From positions 18,082 through 82,081 of the forward strand of contig JACNKQ010000024.1 in the NCBI GenBank assembly GCA_014381945.1: a stretch of 64,000 bases of DNA, in the 5' to 3' direction. Positions 17,182 through 25,033 of the stretch are shown piece by piece. The position numbers were made by a program, and so were the translations under genes. A model generated the notes under the pieces. That model did no database searches. It saw nothing but the letters and a program-made list of their open reading frames with translations, and was not told the DNA's origin. The stretch comes from Actinomycetota bacterium (lineage in GTDB: Bacteria > Actinomycetota > Acidimicrobiia > Acidimicrobiales > MedAcidi-G1). Every line of letters starts with the position of its first letter. Within the stretch, counting starts at the first letter, position 1.

Positions 17182-17553
17182 TCAGCCGAGGACGGCGACG
17201 CAGCCGACGGCTATGAGTGCGAGGTTGCGCACCACGTCCGCCCACGACAGTGGCTTCGTCGACCAGGCGCCGAAGCATCCGCAGCCGTCGGTGTGGCCGG
17301 CCCGGAGCCGGCCGACCAGAAGTGTGGTGAACGCTGCGAGGAGGGCGACTGCGCTGGCGCCGCCCGTGACCGGGTCGAGGAGCAGCAGCAGGGCGGTGGC
17401 CAACTCGACCACCGGGAGCGCTGTCGCGAACAGTTCGGGTCGGGGGAGGCCCAGCCCGCCGAGGGCCCGTCGGGTGTCGACCGGTGACCGGAACTTGGCG
17501 ATGCCCGCTGCACCGAACACCAGCGCCAGCAGGACGGCGGCTGTGCGTGCCAT
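17182..17553 (-). CDS. MauE/DoxX-like membrane protein
   Basis: A 123-residue protein with four hydrophobic helices: ARTAAVLLALVFGAAGIAKF, the ELATALLLLLDP region, ASAVALLAAFTTLLVGRL, and a C-terminal helix. Between helices 3 and 4 is HTDGCGCFG, the cysteine motif seen in MauE-type proteins. MauE/DoxX relatives often sit beside periplasmic thioredoxin-like proteins and are proposed to handle disulfide or quinone redox. Here a Cys-free thioredoxin-fold protein and two selenoproteins lie upstream in the same run, which makes a redox role credible (inference). ATG 17553 is chosen; a TTG at 17565 is possible. Confidence 0.75.
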   Translation of the reverse strand: MARTAAVLLALVFGAAGIAKFRSPVDTRRALGGLGLPRPELFATALPVVELATALLLLLDPVTGGASAVALLAAFTTLLVGRLRAGHTDGCGCFGAWSTKPLSWADVVRNLALIAVGCVAVLG

Positions 17554-17569
17554 GTCAACGGTCAATAGC

Positions 17570-18520
17570 TCAGTAGCCGAGCGCCACGTCGACCGGGGCG
17601 AGGAGGTCTAGTCCCTGGCAGAAGCGGCGCACGTTTTCCTCGACGAAGGTCTCGAGCAGGTCGAGGCCCATCTCGGGCGTGTTGCCGATGTGCGGGGTGA
17701 TGAGGCAGTTCGGTAGGGCCCAGAGGGGGTGGCCGTCTGGAAGCGGTTCGGGTTCTGTCACGTCGAGGGCAGCGCCGCCGAGACGGCCTTCGCCCAGTGC
17801 GGAGACCAGGTCGTCGGTGACGATGTGCCCGCCCCGCGCCACGTTCACGATCCAGGCGTCGTCCGGGAGCAGGTCGATGGCGGCGGCGTCGATGATCCCC
17901 CTTGTCTCCCCGGTGAGCGCCAGGGCGACGACCAGCAGGTCGGTGGCGGGGAGCACGTCGGGCAGGTGGTCGACGGTGACGGTCCGGTCGGCGCCGAAGA
18001 GCGGGTGCCCGCTGCGGCGGACCACGGTGGTGACGCAGCCGAATGGCTCGAGCAGCGGCAGGAGGCACGCTGCGATGCCCCCTCCTCCCAGCACGGTGAC
18101 CCGGCTGCCGGCCAGCAGGCGTCCGACGGGTGCCGACCAGCTGTGCTCACGGGCGTAGCCGTGCAGGTGCTTGAAGCCGGCCAGCGCCATGGCCAGCGCC
18201 GTCTCGGCCACCGCCGGTGCGTACACGCCCTTGCCGCACGTCCACGTCCAGCGGTCGTCGAGGTGGTGGGCGAACGGCTCGATGCCGGCATAGGGGAGCT
18301 GGATCCATTCGAGCCGGTCGGCGTCCGCCACCAGCACAGGGAAGGCAGCGGTGTTGCCGGGATCAGCCCAGATGAGCCCCTCGGCCCTGTCGATGTCGGC
18401 GATTGTCCCTCCGCCGGCTTCGACCGCTGCGGACATGCGGGCGTACATGGCAGGCCGGGTTTCCGGCGCCACGGCGATGGGACGGGGTGCCGGCGATGTC
18501 ACGTCTGAAGGGGGAGGCAC
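17570..18520 (-). CDS. D-isomer-specific 2-hydroxyacid dehydrogenase family protein
   Basis: About 310-316 residues. The NAD-binding domain shows VTVLGGGGIAACLLPLLEPFG (a GxGxxG-type loop, about residue 140), DAWIVNVARGGHIVTDDLV (about 220) with the substrate-binding Arg, and the C-terminal catalytic region DVTEPEPLPDGHPLWALPN followed by ITPHIGN with the catalytic His. It interconverts a 2-keto acid and a D-2-hydroxy acid; the substrate is unclear. Two GTG starts are possible, 18520 and 18502; the latter overlaps the preceding LLM gene by only 4 nt and fits translational coupling. Confidence 0.87.
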   Translation of the reverse strand: MPPPSDVTSPAPRPIAVAPETRPAMYARMSAAVEAGGGTIADIDRAEGLIWADPGNTAAFPVLVADADRLEWIQLPYAGIEPFAHHLDDRWTWTCGKGVYAPAVAETALAMALAGFKHLHGYAREHSWSAPVGRLLAGSRVTVLGGGGIAACLLPLLEPFGCVTTVVRRSGHPLFGADRTVTVDHLPDVLPATDLLVVALALTGETRGIIDAAAIDLLPDDAWIVNVARGGHIVTDDLVSALGEGRLGGAALDVTEPEPLPDGHPLWALPNCLITPHIGNTPEMGLDLLETFVEENVRRFCQGLDLLAPVDVALGY

Positions 18521-19401
18521 TCGTCGGCCACGGCGTTGATCGTGTGTTGCCAGTCGTCGGGTTCGTCGAGTGGGAACAGCACGAACTTGGAGGCGCCGGC
18601 GTCGACGAACGAAGCAAGGCGGTCGGCCAACCCTGTAACTCCCGTTGCGACGATCTCGGCAGGGTCCAGGTCGGGTTGGCGGTCGCGCAGCCGGGCGACG
18701 AAGCGGTCGGGAAGCGCCCGGTGGACGAACGGGACCAGCGCTCCGAAGTGACCCTGGTCGATGGAGCGTCCGTGTGTCGATGCCTCGGAGTTGATGGTCG
18801 CGATGCCCTCGGATACGGCAGCGGGCGTCGTGAACGACGGGAGCCAGCCGTCGCCCAGGCGGGCGCAGCGCCGAAGCTCCGACGGGGCGAAGCCGCCCAG
18901 CCAGACGTCGATGGGCTGCTGTACGGGCTTGGGTTGCAACTGGACCCCGGACAAGGTGAATCGTGGGCCCTGGTGGTCGACCACTTCCTCAGAGGCGTCC
19001 CAGAGGCGGCGCATCAGCGGCAGGGCCTCGTCGAACCAGGCTGCCCGGTCGCCACGGGCCACACCGAACGCCTGGTGCTCGGCGGCGTCGGCGATGCCGA
19101 GCCCGAAGGCGGGGAGGGCCCGACCGCCGGAGACCAGGTCGAGGCTGGCGATGGCCTTGGCACAGAGCACCGGGTTGCGACCGGGGAGCACCATGACCGC
19201 CGGTCCGAACTTGAGGCGTTCGGTGCGGCCGGCGGCGTACGACATGGCGACGATCGGGTCGAGGGTCAGGCCGTTGGCCCGCTCGCTGACCCATAGGGAG
19301 TCGAAGCCGAGCGATTCGAGGTCGTCGACCAGGCGGCCGAACAGGTCGGTGTCGTCGGGGTGCGCCGATCCGCCGAAGCCGAAGCCGATACGGATCTTCA
19401 T
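18499..19401 (-). CDS. LLM-class F420-dependent oxidoreductase, copy 2
   Basis: A 300-residue luciferase-like protein: LVDDLESLGFDSLWVSERA near the N-terminus, LKFGPAVMVLPGRNPVLCAK (about residue 75), SGGRALPAFGLGIAD (about 100), and PIDVWLGGFAPSELRRCARLG (about 165). This TIM-barrel family usually uses F420H2 or FMN. Substrate unknown. It lies 20 bp after the Cys-free thioredoxin-fold gene and overlaps the hydroxyacid dehydrogenase start, so it is part of the selenoprotein operon. Confidence 0.85.
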   Translation of the reverse strand: MKIRIGFGFGGSAHPDDTDLFGRLVDDLESLGFDSLWVSERANGLTLDPIVAMSYAAGRTERLKFGPAVMVLPGRNPVLCAKAIASLDLVSGGRALPAFGLGIADAAEHQAFGVARGDRAAWFDEALPLMRRLWDASEEVVDHQGPRFTLSGVQLQPKPVQQPIDVWLGGFAPSELRRCARLGDGWLPSFTTPAAVSEGIATINSEASTHGRSIDQGHFGALVPFVHRALPDRFVARLRDRQPDLDPAEIVATGVTGLADRLASFVDAGASKFVLFPLDEPDDWQHTINAVADECLPLQT

Positions 19402-19421
19402 GCCGGCGTTCCGATGGGCAG

Positions 19422-19913
19422 TCAGCCCAGGGCTGACGTTCCCGCATAGGGCGCGGGATCGCCGGCGGCGGGGATCTCGGGTCTGGACCAGGCGGTGAGC
19501 GCCACGAGTTCGTCGACCACCCCGCGCCAGGCAACGGGGTCCCAGCCCTCGGCAGCACCGAGCAGGTGCCCGTCCTGGCGGATCGCCACGAGGGCCGGCA
19601 GGGTGTCGAGGCCTAGGGAGCGGACAAGGGAGCGGTCGGGGTCGGCCAGACCGAGGATCTCGTCAGCGAGGGGACCGAGGAACCGGGCAGCGCCGTCGCT
19701 GTCGGTGCCGGTGACGAGGTAGGCCACGCGCACGTCGGCGTCGCGGAACTCGTTGAGGATGCGTCGTGCCGTGTCGAGCAGCCATGAACTCTCGTGTGTG
19801 TAGGGGTCGAGGACCACGGCCGCCATCGGGAACAGCGTGAGCAGTTCCGAGAGGGGGAGCGGATCGCCACCGATCGGTTGGAGTTCGATGTCGAGGGAGG
19901 GGTCCTGTGCCAC
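19422..19913 (-). CDS. Thioredoxin-fold protein without active-site cysteines
   Basis: A 163-residue protein from a GTG start at 19913. The fold order is thioredoxin-like: the strand MAAVVLDP, a helix where the active site would be (YTHESSWLLDTARRI), the strand VRVAYLVTG, then LGLDTLPALVAIRQDGHLLG with the cis-Pro loop (TLP), and a final helix. The usual CxxC is replaced by a His/Glu/Ser stretch and the whole protein contains no Cys, so it cannot act as a dithiol oxidoreductase by itself; a scaffold or binding role is more likely. It lies 77 bp after the UGSC selenoprotein gene, in the same direction. Confidence 0.7.
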   Translation of the reverse strand: MAQDPSLDIELQPIGGDPLPLSELLTLFPMAAVVLDPYTHESSWLLDTARRILNEFRDADVRVAYLVTGTDSDGAARFLGPLADEILGLADPDRSLVRSLGLDTLPALVAIRQDGHLLGAAEGWDPVAWRGVVDELVALTAWSRPEIPAAGDPAPYAGTSALG

Positions 19914-19990
19914 GAACGGTGACGCTAGCAAGGCACCGGCGCGGCGACACGGACGCGATCGCCCTGTGTCCCCCGCTGTACCTGGCGCTT

Positions 19991-20521
19991 TCAGGAACCG
20001 GTGAGGGCGGACACGAGTGCGTCGATGGCTTCGTCGGCGAGTGCCGCCATCTCGTCGTCTGTGCGGTCCTGGATGGGGTGCGCCACGAAGACGCTCGCCA
20101 CGTCGAGTCCGAGGGCATCTGCCTGCAGGGCCGCAGCGTCGGTGAAGGTGTCGGAGGCCACGAAGACCCCCGGCACTCCCCTTCGTTCGAGATCGTCGAT
20201 GTCGTGCACACTGCACGTCGTGCACGATCCTCAATCGGCGAGGGCCTCGATGACGGCATCGCACTGGATGGCGATCTCGTGGCGCAGGTCGGCCGGTGCA
20301 GGCTTGGTGAAGGTGGGCTTGGCGTAGCGGGCGACCGTTGCCCCGAGGGTGGTGAGCTGCTCTTCGACCCGGTCCAGGAACACGTCGCCCCGGGGCTTGG
20401 AGATGTCGAGCAGGCCGACCGTCAGGCCGGACAGGGATGCGGGTCGGGCGGTGCGCTCCCTGGTAGCCGGCCGCTGTTCGGCTGTCGGGTCCAGGACGGT
20501 GGTGCCCTCGTGTGTGTTCAT
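19991..20521 (-). CDS. UGSC-family selenoprotein, in-frame TGA read as Sec
   Basis: Read through the TGA at 20231-20233 this is one 176-residue protein with Sec97 in the motif EALAD-U-GSCTTCSVHDID. U-G-S-C is the defining motif of the UGSC (seleno)protein family, known mainly from environmental and marine bacterial sequence, function unknown. The N-terminal half has LSGLTVGLLDISKPRGDVFL and the C-terminal half GVPGVFVASDTFTDAAAL and DALVSALTGS, as in that family. Cys100 and Cys103 follow the Sec. A 6-bp perfect hairpin with loop GTG starts 14 nt after the TGA. Its start overlaps the stop of the upstream thioredoxin-Sec fusion gene by 4 nt. Without Sec decoding it would be split into a truncated N-terminal half and a 72-residue fragment. 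Confidence 0.88.
20203..20217 (-). promoter_or_regulatory. Candidate bacterial SECIS element in the UGSC gene
   Basis: On the coding strand CGTGCA and TGCACG pair perfectly around a 3-nt loop GTG, with the loop starting 20 nt after the TGA and a G at loop position one. An alternative 8-bp stem (TCGTGCAC with GTGCACGA) around a 10-nt loop overlaps it. Both fit the short-loop, short-distance rule for bacterial SECIS elements. Confidence 0.65.
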
Positions 20522-21966
20522 GGGGTTATCTCCCTCGTGACGGGGTCGGAGCCGCCGGGGCCGTTCTTCCAGCCCCCGATGATGGCCGAGAACAGGCCGG
20601 CCGGCCCACCGGCGTGGACGACGAGCAGGCCGCCGGGGCGGAACTTGGGCAGCCGGTGGCCGGCCAGGGCGACCGGGAGGCCCTCTTCGATGCCGTCGGC
20701 GCCGGCGATGATCCGGTCGGTGTCGAACATGAGGTGTTCGGCCAGTTCGGCCAGGAATCGGGTGCGGTCCCAGCCGGCGTCCCGGAAACGTGACATGTGC
20801 TCGGGCGACAGGACCAGCATGGCGTCCATACCCATCACGATGCGGGGTGAGACGGTGCTGCGGAGGCTGGCGGCCAGCGAACGCGTGAGCGACTCGGGGC
20901 TGCGGCTGAGTTGGTCCATGACCAGGCTGGGCCCTTCGCCGCAGAAGGCCGTGACCGTGTTCTGGCCGCTGCCGAAGCCCCGTTCCCCGGCGAGCGAGTC
21001 CCATGGGGAGCCTGCTTCGTCCTCGGCGAAGCAGAAGCCCTGCTTGCCGACGTGGCCGAGGGTGGCCCGGTCGATGCCGCCCGGGGCGCCGCCGCCGACG
21101 TTGCGGAGCACCAGCTGGACCGCCCGGCCGATGGTGGAGTTTGCCCGGTTGCCGTGGCCCAGGGCGTTGATGCCCGAGTTCATCCCGATCTCGGCGGCGA
21201 TGGGCCCGTTGACCACGAGGACCGGGCCGACCGACATCGTCGTGGCAAGCACCCCGTGCATGTTGAACTCGTCGGTGCAGACCGCCTCGAGTGCGGCCAG
21301 TACGACGGGCAGGTACTCGGGACGGCAGCCGGCCATCACTGCGTTGACGGCCACCTTCTCGACGGTGCATTCGGCGAGGTTCGGGGGTGCGAGGGCGACG
21401 ACCTCGTCGGCGGATCGGGTGGTGCCCTCGAGCATCCGGACCACGCGTGCCTCGGTGGGCGGGACGACGGGGAGGCCGTCGGTCCAGCCGCGGTCGAACA
21501 GGGCCTCGTGGTCGTCCTCGAGTGCGGCGAACCCGACGCGTCTCGAGGCGAGGCCCGTTCCGCCGAACCTGGCCCGGAGTTCGTCGACCCGCCCGGGGTC
21601 GACCGTGAGGGACCCTCAGCCGGGCTTGAAGACCGGGAGACCGTCGCCGAGGCCGGTGACGCCGGTGAGTTCCTCCCAGTTGTCCCGGTCCCAGCCGACG
21701 GTGCGGGCGACCTCGACGCCGTCGAGCCGGCGAACGAGCGTCGGCACGGCATCGAGGTCGATCTGCCAGCTGGTGGCCAGGTCGGTGTCGTCGACCACCC
21801 AGTCGGCATCGGCCGGAAAGGCGGGGTTGTCCTGTGTGTAGACGACGAGGCCTGCCACCTCGGCGAGGTGTTCGAGCACCGGAACGACCAGCGAGCAGGC
21901 CGGGCAGGCCTCCTTGACCACGGCCACGAGCCCGTCGGGGATCGTCGGGAGGTCGGGAGCACCCAT
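20518..21966 (-). CDS. Thioredoxin-domain / UGSC-partner fusion selenoprotein, in-frame TGA read as Sec
   Basis: Read through the TGA at 21616-21618 this is a 482-residue protein. Residues 1-115 are a thioredoxin-like domain with Cys21-Pro-Ala-Cys24 (KEACPACSLVVPVLEHL) and a cis-Pro at Val74-Pro75-Thr76. Sec117 follows in PVFKPG-U-GSLTVDPGRV, and residues 118-482 are a large domain (RGWTDGLPVVPPTEARVV, AECTVEKVAVNAVMAGCRPE, NSGINALGHGNRAN, RNVGGGAPGGIDR) that I associate with UGSC loci. The frame is open on both sides and the post-TGA sequence before the next ATG is protein-like. A perfect 8-bp hairpin with a 5-nt loop starts 13 nt after the TGA. Its stop overlaps the UGSC gene start by 4 nt. 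Both proteins carry Sec-Gly-Ser. Likely a thiol/selenol oxidoreductase; substrate unknown. Confidence 0.82.
21583..21603 (-). promoter_or_regulatory. Candidate bacterial SECIS element in the fusion gene
   Basis: On the coding strand GTCGACCC and GGGTCGAC pair over 8 bp without mismatch around the loop CGGGC. The stem begins 13 nt and the loop 21 nt after the TGA, with G at loop position two. This is the cleanest of the three SECIS candidates. Confidence 0.72.
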
Positions 21967-22080
21967 CGCCGTCAGTCTCGCGCACGGCGCTCCCATGGGG
22001 GGTACACGGGTGGGGCGTCGGGGGTGAGATGGGTCACACTCCGTCTGGCGCATCGGGACCGTCATTACCCTCGTGCAGCG

Positions 22081-22941
22081 ATGGACGCCATGCTCGACGT
22101 CACGTTCTACGGGGTCAGGGGCTCGACCCCCTGCCCGTGTGACGCGAATGCCCGTTATGGCGGCAACACCTCATGTGTGGTGGTAGATGTGCCGGGCGGC
22201 GATCCGATCCTGTTGGACATGGGAACCGGCCTGCGCTTCTACGGCGTCGACGAACCGTGCGCAGTGGACCCATTCCGGGGCACGGCGCTGGTGAGCCACC
22301 TCCACTGGGACCACATCCAGGGCCTTCCCTTCTTCGCCCCGATCAACTGTCCGGATGCCCGGCTCGACGTGTACGGGCCCTGCAACGGCCGCACCCTCGA
22401 GGCCTGTTTCGAGGAGTTCATGGCGCCGCCGTACTTCCCGATCGGGTTCCGCGACCTCGCCGGCGAGATCGGCTTCCACGACGTGGACGCAGGGAGCTTC
22501 GACCTGGGCCCGGCAAGGGTCACGGTCGCCGCCGTTCCCCATGTCGGCACCACCAACGGCTACCGGATCGACTGGAACGGTGTCAGCGTCGCCTATGTCA
22601 GCGACCATCAGCAGCCCGTCGGCGAGCCGACACGGGTCGACGAGGCGGTCCTGGAACTGGTCGATGGTGTCGATGTGCTGATCCACGACGCCCAGTTCAC
22701 GCCCGACGAGTTCGCACAGCGCCCCGACTGGGGGCACTGCACCGTCGACTACGCCGTCGAGGTCGCCCACCAGGCCGGTGTCGGCGAGTTGGTGCTGTTC
22801 CACCACGACCCTGCCCACTGCGACGCCACGGTCGACGGCCTCCTCGAGGGGGCACGGGCGGCGGCCGAAGGGCGCAATGTGGGTGTGGTGTCGGCTGCGG
22901 CCGAGGGCCGCACCATTTCGCTGGCGCCCAAAGGCGCCTGA
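22081..22941 (+). CDS. MBL-fold metal-dependent hydrolase
   Basis: A 286-residue metallo-beta-lactamase-fold protein. Metal ligands are visible in SHLHWDHIQG (HxHxDH, about residue 80), AAVPHVGTTNGY (about 157), SDHQQP (about 180) and FHHDPAHCD (about 242). The opening DVTFYGVRGSTPCPC and NTSCVVVDVPGGDPILLDMG match a subgroup of MBL hydrolases often fused or linked to signalling domains; here it is stand-alone. Substrate unknown; phosphodiester or thioester cleavage are common in the fold. It is divergent from the fusion selenoprotein gene with 114 bp between starts. ATG 22090 is an alternative start. Confidence 0.87.
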   Translation: MDAMLDVTFYGVRGSTPCPCDANARYGGNTSCVVVDVPGGDPILLDMGTGLRFYGVDEPCAVDPFRGTALVSHLHWDHIQGLPFFAPINCPDARLDVYGPCNGRTLEACFEEFMAPPYFPIGFRDLAGEIGFHDVDAGSFDLGPARVTVAAVPHVGTTNGYRIDWNGVSVAYVSDHQQPVGEPTRVDEAVLELVDGVDVLIHDAQFTPDEFAQRPDWGHCTVDYAVEVAHQAGVGELVLFHHDPAHCDATVDGLLEGARAAAEGRNVGVVSAAAEGRTISLAPKGA

Positions 22942-23032
22942 TCCCCCGGCATCCGACCCTCGGACATGGCCGACCTGCCGGCCCGGGTTACCCTCCGCCG
23001 GTAGGAACGAGCAGAGCCCATGGGGAGCGAGC

Positions 23033-23521
23033 ATGGCTGACCAGATCGACGGCGACCTCTATCGGAAGGTCCTCGGCAGGTACCCGACGGGGGTGACCCT
23101 GGTGACGGGCTGTCCCGACGGCGAGCCCCTGGCTGTCGTCATCGGCTCGTTCGTGTCCGTATCGATGGACCCGCCGCTGGTCGGTTTCCTGGTGGGGGAG
23201 GGCTCGCTCACCTGGCCCCGCATCGAGGCCACCGGTTCGTTCTGCGTGAACGTGCTGTCCGACGAGCAGGCCGAGCTGTCGAACGCCTTCTTCCGCAGGG
23301 ACGGCGACCCGTGGGAGGGCACCGGCTGGGAGCCGGCCCCGTCCGGTTCGCCGCTCATCCCCTCCTGCCTGGCCTCGATCGACTGCTCGATCCATGAGGT
23401 CGTCGATGCCGGCGACCACGTGTTCGTCATGGGGCTGGTCGAGCACCTCAGCCATGTCGACGAGGGCTCGCCGCTGGTGTTCCTGGGTGGCCGGTACGGC
23501 TCGTTCACGGGGTCCGGCTGA
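23033..23521 (+). CDS. Flavin reductase family protein
   Basis: A 162-residue FMN-binding split-barrel protein of the flavin-reductase/HpaC type: YRKVLGRYPTGVTLVTG (residues 9-25), VIGSFVSVSMDPPLVGFLVG, and ATGSFCVNVLSDEQAELSN. It reduces free flavin with NAD(P)H or acts as the reductase partner of a monooxygenase. GGGGAG lies about 6 nt upstream of the ATG. Its stop shares one base with the start of the carbonic anhydrase-like gene (TGATG), so the two are coupled. No obvious oxygenase partner is adjacent. Confidence 0.9.
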   Translation: MADQIDGDLYRKVLGRYPTGVTLVTGCPDGEPLAVVIGSFVSVSMDPPLVGFLVGEGSLTWPRIEATGSFCVNVLSDEQAELSNAFFRRDGDPWEGTGWEPAPSGSPLIPSCLASIDCSIHEVVDAGDHVFVMGLVEHLSHVDEGSPLVFLGGRYGSFTGSG

Positions 23522-24039
23522 TGCCCGTCTATGCACTCGGCGGTGTCGAGCCTCGGATCGATCCGAGCGCGTATGTGCACCCCGAGGCTGTCGTGATCGG
23601 CAACGTCGAGATAGGTCCAGGGTCGAGCGTGTGGCCACATGCCGTCATCCGTGGCGACGACAACCTGATCTCGATCGGTGCCCGCAGCAGCGTCCAGGAC
23701 AACGCCGTGCTGCACTGCACCGACGAACTCCGGACGATCGTCGGGGACGACGTCACGCTGGGCCACCTCTGCCACCTCGAGGGTTGCACGGTCGAGGACC
23801 AGGGGCTCGTGGGCGTGGGGGCGGTGGTGCTCCACGCTGCCGTGGTCGGCCGGGGTGCGATAGTCGGGGCCAACGCAGTGGTCCGCAACGGCCAGATCGT
23901 GCCGCCGCTGTCGATGGCGCTCGGCGTGCCGGCTGCGATCCGGGAGGGTGTCGTCGCCGAGGGGACCAACCTCGTCAACGCCCAGGTGTACGTCGAGCGG
24001 GCAAGGCAGTTCCGTGAGGGACTGCGCCGCGTCGGCTGA
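23521..24039 (+). CDS. Gamma-carbonic-anhydrase-like hexapeptide-repeat protein
   Basis: A 172-residue left-handed beta-helix protein: VIGNVEIGPGSSVWPHAVIR, DDNLISIGARSSVQDNAVLH, VTLGHLCHLEGCTV, and VGVGAVVLHAAVVGRGA. The three zinc His of gamma carbonic anhydrases (H in NAVLH, H in LGHLCH, and the second H) are present; many relatives are inactive or act in other complexes. Full length. Overlaps flavin reductase by one nucleotide. Confidence 0.9.
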   Translation: MPVYALGGVEPRIDPSAYVHPEAVVIGNVEIGPGSSVWPHAVIRGDDNLISIGARSSVQDNAVLHCTDELRTIVGDDVTLGHLCHLEGCTVEDQGLVGVGAVVLHAAVVGRGAIVGANAVVRNGQIVPPLSMALGVPAAIREGVVAEGTNLVNAQVYVERARQFREGLRRVG

Positions 24040-24841
24040 CGACCGGCCAGTCGAACCCTTCGACCCCGCAACGAACGTGCCCAACCACACCTACCGGTCC
24101 GGTGACCTGACGCTCGCCGCCCACCTGGAGCGACCTCCCGGAAGCGGCCTTGACCTGCCCGGTGTCGTGATCTGCCACGGCTTTCCCGCAGGCGAGGGCG
24201 GTGGCGCCAACTCGCCCGCCACGTTCCCCGAGTTGGCGGCCCGGATCGCACGAGAGATGGGATGGGTGGTGATCGTGCCGGCGCCCCGCGGCATGCCGGG
24301 GTCCGAGGGCTCGTTCAGCCTCGATGGCTGGCTCGAGGACATCATCGCCGCCGCCGACCACCTGCTGGTCGGGCAGAGGGTCGGTTCTGTCTGGGCGGCC
24401 GGCTTCGGCACCGGTGGTGCGCTGGCGGTGTGTGCAGCGGCGGCCGACCAGCGCATCGGCGGTGCGGCGGTGCTCGCAGGTCCTGCCGACTTCTCCGGCT
24501 GGGCCGCCAACCCGCGCAGGCTGCTGCTACATGCACGGGAGGCCGGGGTCATCGACGAGGACTCCCAACCGACGGACTTCGACCGTTGGACGGCGGGGCT
24601 GACCGGGATCTCGGCGGAACATGCCGCCGAGGCCCTGGCGCCCCGGCCGCTCCTGGTCGTGCACGGCACCGACGACGACATCGTGCCGCCGTTGGACGCC
24701 CGGGCGGTCGCCGCCGCACACGGTGCCGGTGACCTGCGCATGATCAACCGGGCCGGCCACCACCTTCGCCACGACCCCAGGGCGATCGCCATCCTGCTGG
24801 GCTGGCTGGACCGTCAGCGCCGCCTGCTGGGCAGCGCCTGA
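24014..24841 (+). CDS. Alpha/beta hydrolase
   Basis: About 275 residues. The fold is recognisable: VVICHGFPAGEGGG (oxyanion region), WVVIVPAPRGMPGSEG, AAGFGTGGALAVCA at the nucleophile elbow, and LLVVHGTDDDIVPPLDA followed by the catalytic His segment RAGHHLRHDPRA. The elbow reads GFGTGG, with Gly-Thr-Gly where GxSxG is expected, so the usual Ser nucleophile appears to be replaced by Thr or the enzyme is non-canonical. The GTG at 24014 has AAGG 7 nt upstream; GTG 24077 is an alternative that would avoid the 26-nt overlap with the preceding gene. Confidence 0.82.
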   Translation: MRDCAASADDRPVEPFDPATNVPNHTYRSGDLTLAAHLERPPGSGLDLPGVVICHGFPAGEGGGANSPATFPELAARIAREMGWVVIVPAPRGMPGSEGSFSLDGWLEDIIAAADHLLVGQRVGSVWAAGFGTGGALAVCAAAADQRIGGAAVLAGPADFSGWAANPRRLLLHAREAGVIDEDSQPTDFDRWTAGLTGISAEHAAEALAPRPLLVVHGTDDDIVPPLDARAVAAAHGAGDLRMINRAGHHLRHDPRAIAILLGWLDRQRRLLGSA

Positions 24842-24852
24842 ATCGAGGCGTG

Positions 24853-24933
24853 CCTCCCTGTTCTCCCTGTCCTCCCTGTTCTCCCTGTCCTCCCTGTTCT
24901 CCCTGTTCTCCCTGTTCTCCCAGTTCTCCAGGT
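24853..24933. repeat. 9-bp tandem repeat upstream of sufB
   Basis: Eight units of YCTCCCTGT (the first base alternates C and T) plus one degenerate unit, a polypyrimidine tract on the plus strand. It occupies the gap between the alpha/beta hydrolase stop and the sufB start. It may be a slippage-prone spacer; on the opposite strand it would encode Gly-Glu-Gln repeats, but no credible gene is there. The rest of this 192-bp gap (24934-25033) contains an AT-richer patch (TTACTAT) that could be a -10 element. Confidence 0.8.
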
Positions 24934-25033
24934 TGCCCCACCTTTACGCGCCGGGGATTGTTACTATGGCCGTAGGAGAAATCCACGGACGGCCACCCGT
25001 CGTCCGCCAGCCACCCTGGAGGCATCCCGGACC

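Noticed and set aside
19991..21966. Two adjacent genes broken by in-frame TGA read as pseudogenes or frameshifts
   Set aside because: Both TGAs fall in Sec-type motifs, the frames are otherwise intact over hundreds of codons, each has a hairpin in the expected place, and no other disabling change is seen. Selenocysteine is the simpler reading.
24943..24967. Sigma-70 promoter before sufB (TTTACG and TACTAT)
   Set aside because: The spacer is only about 13 bp, too short for a convincing -35/-10 pair; only the -10-like patch was mentioned.
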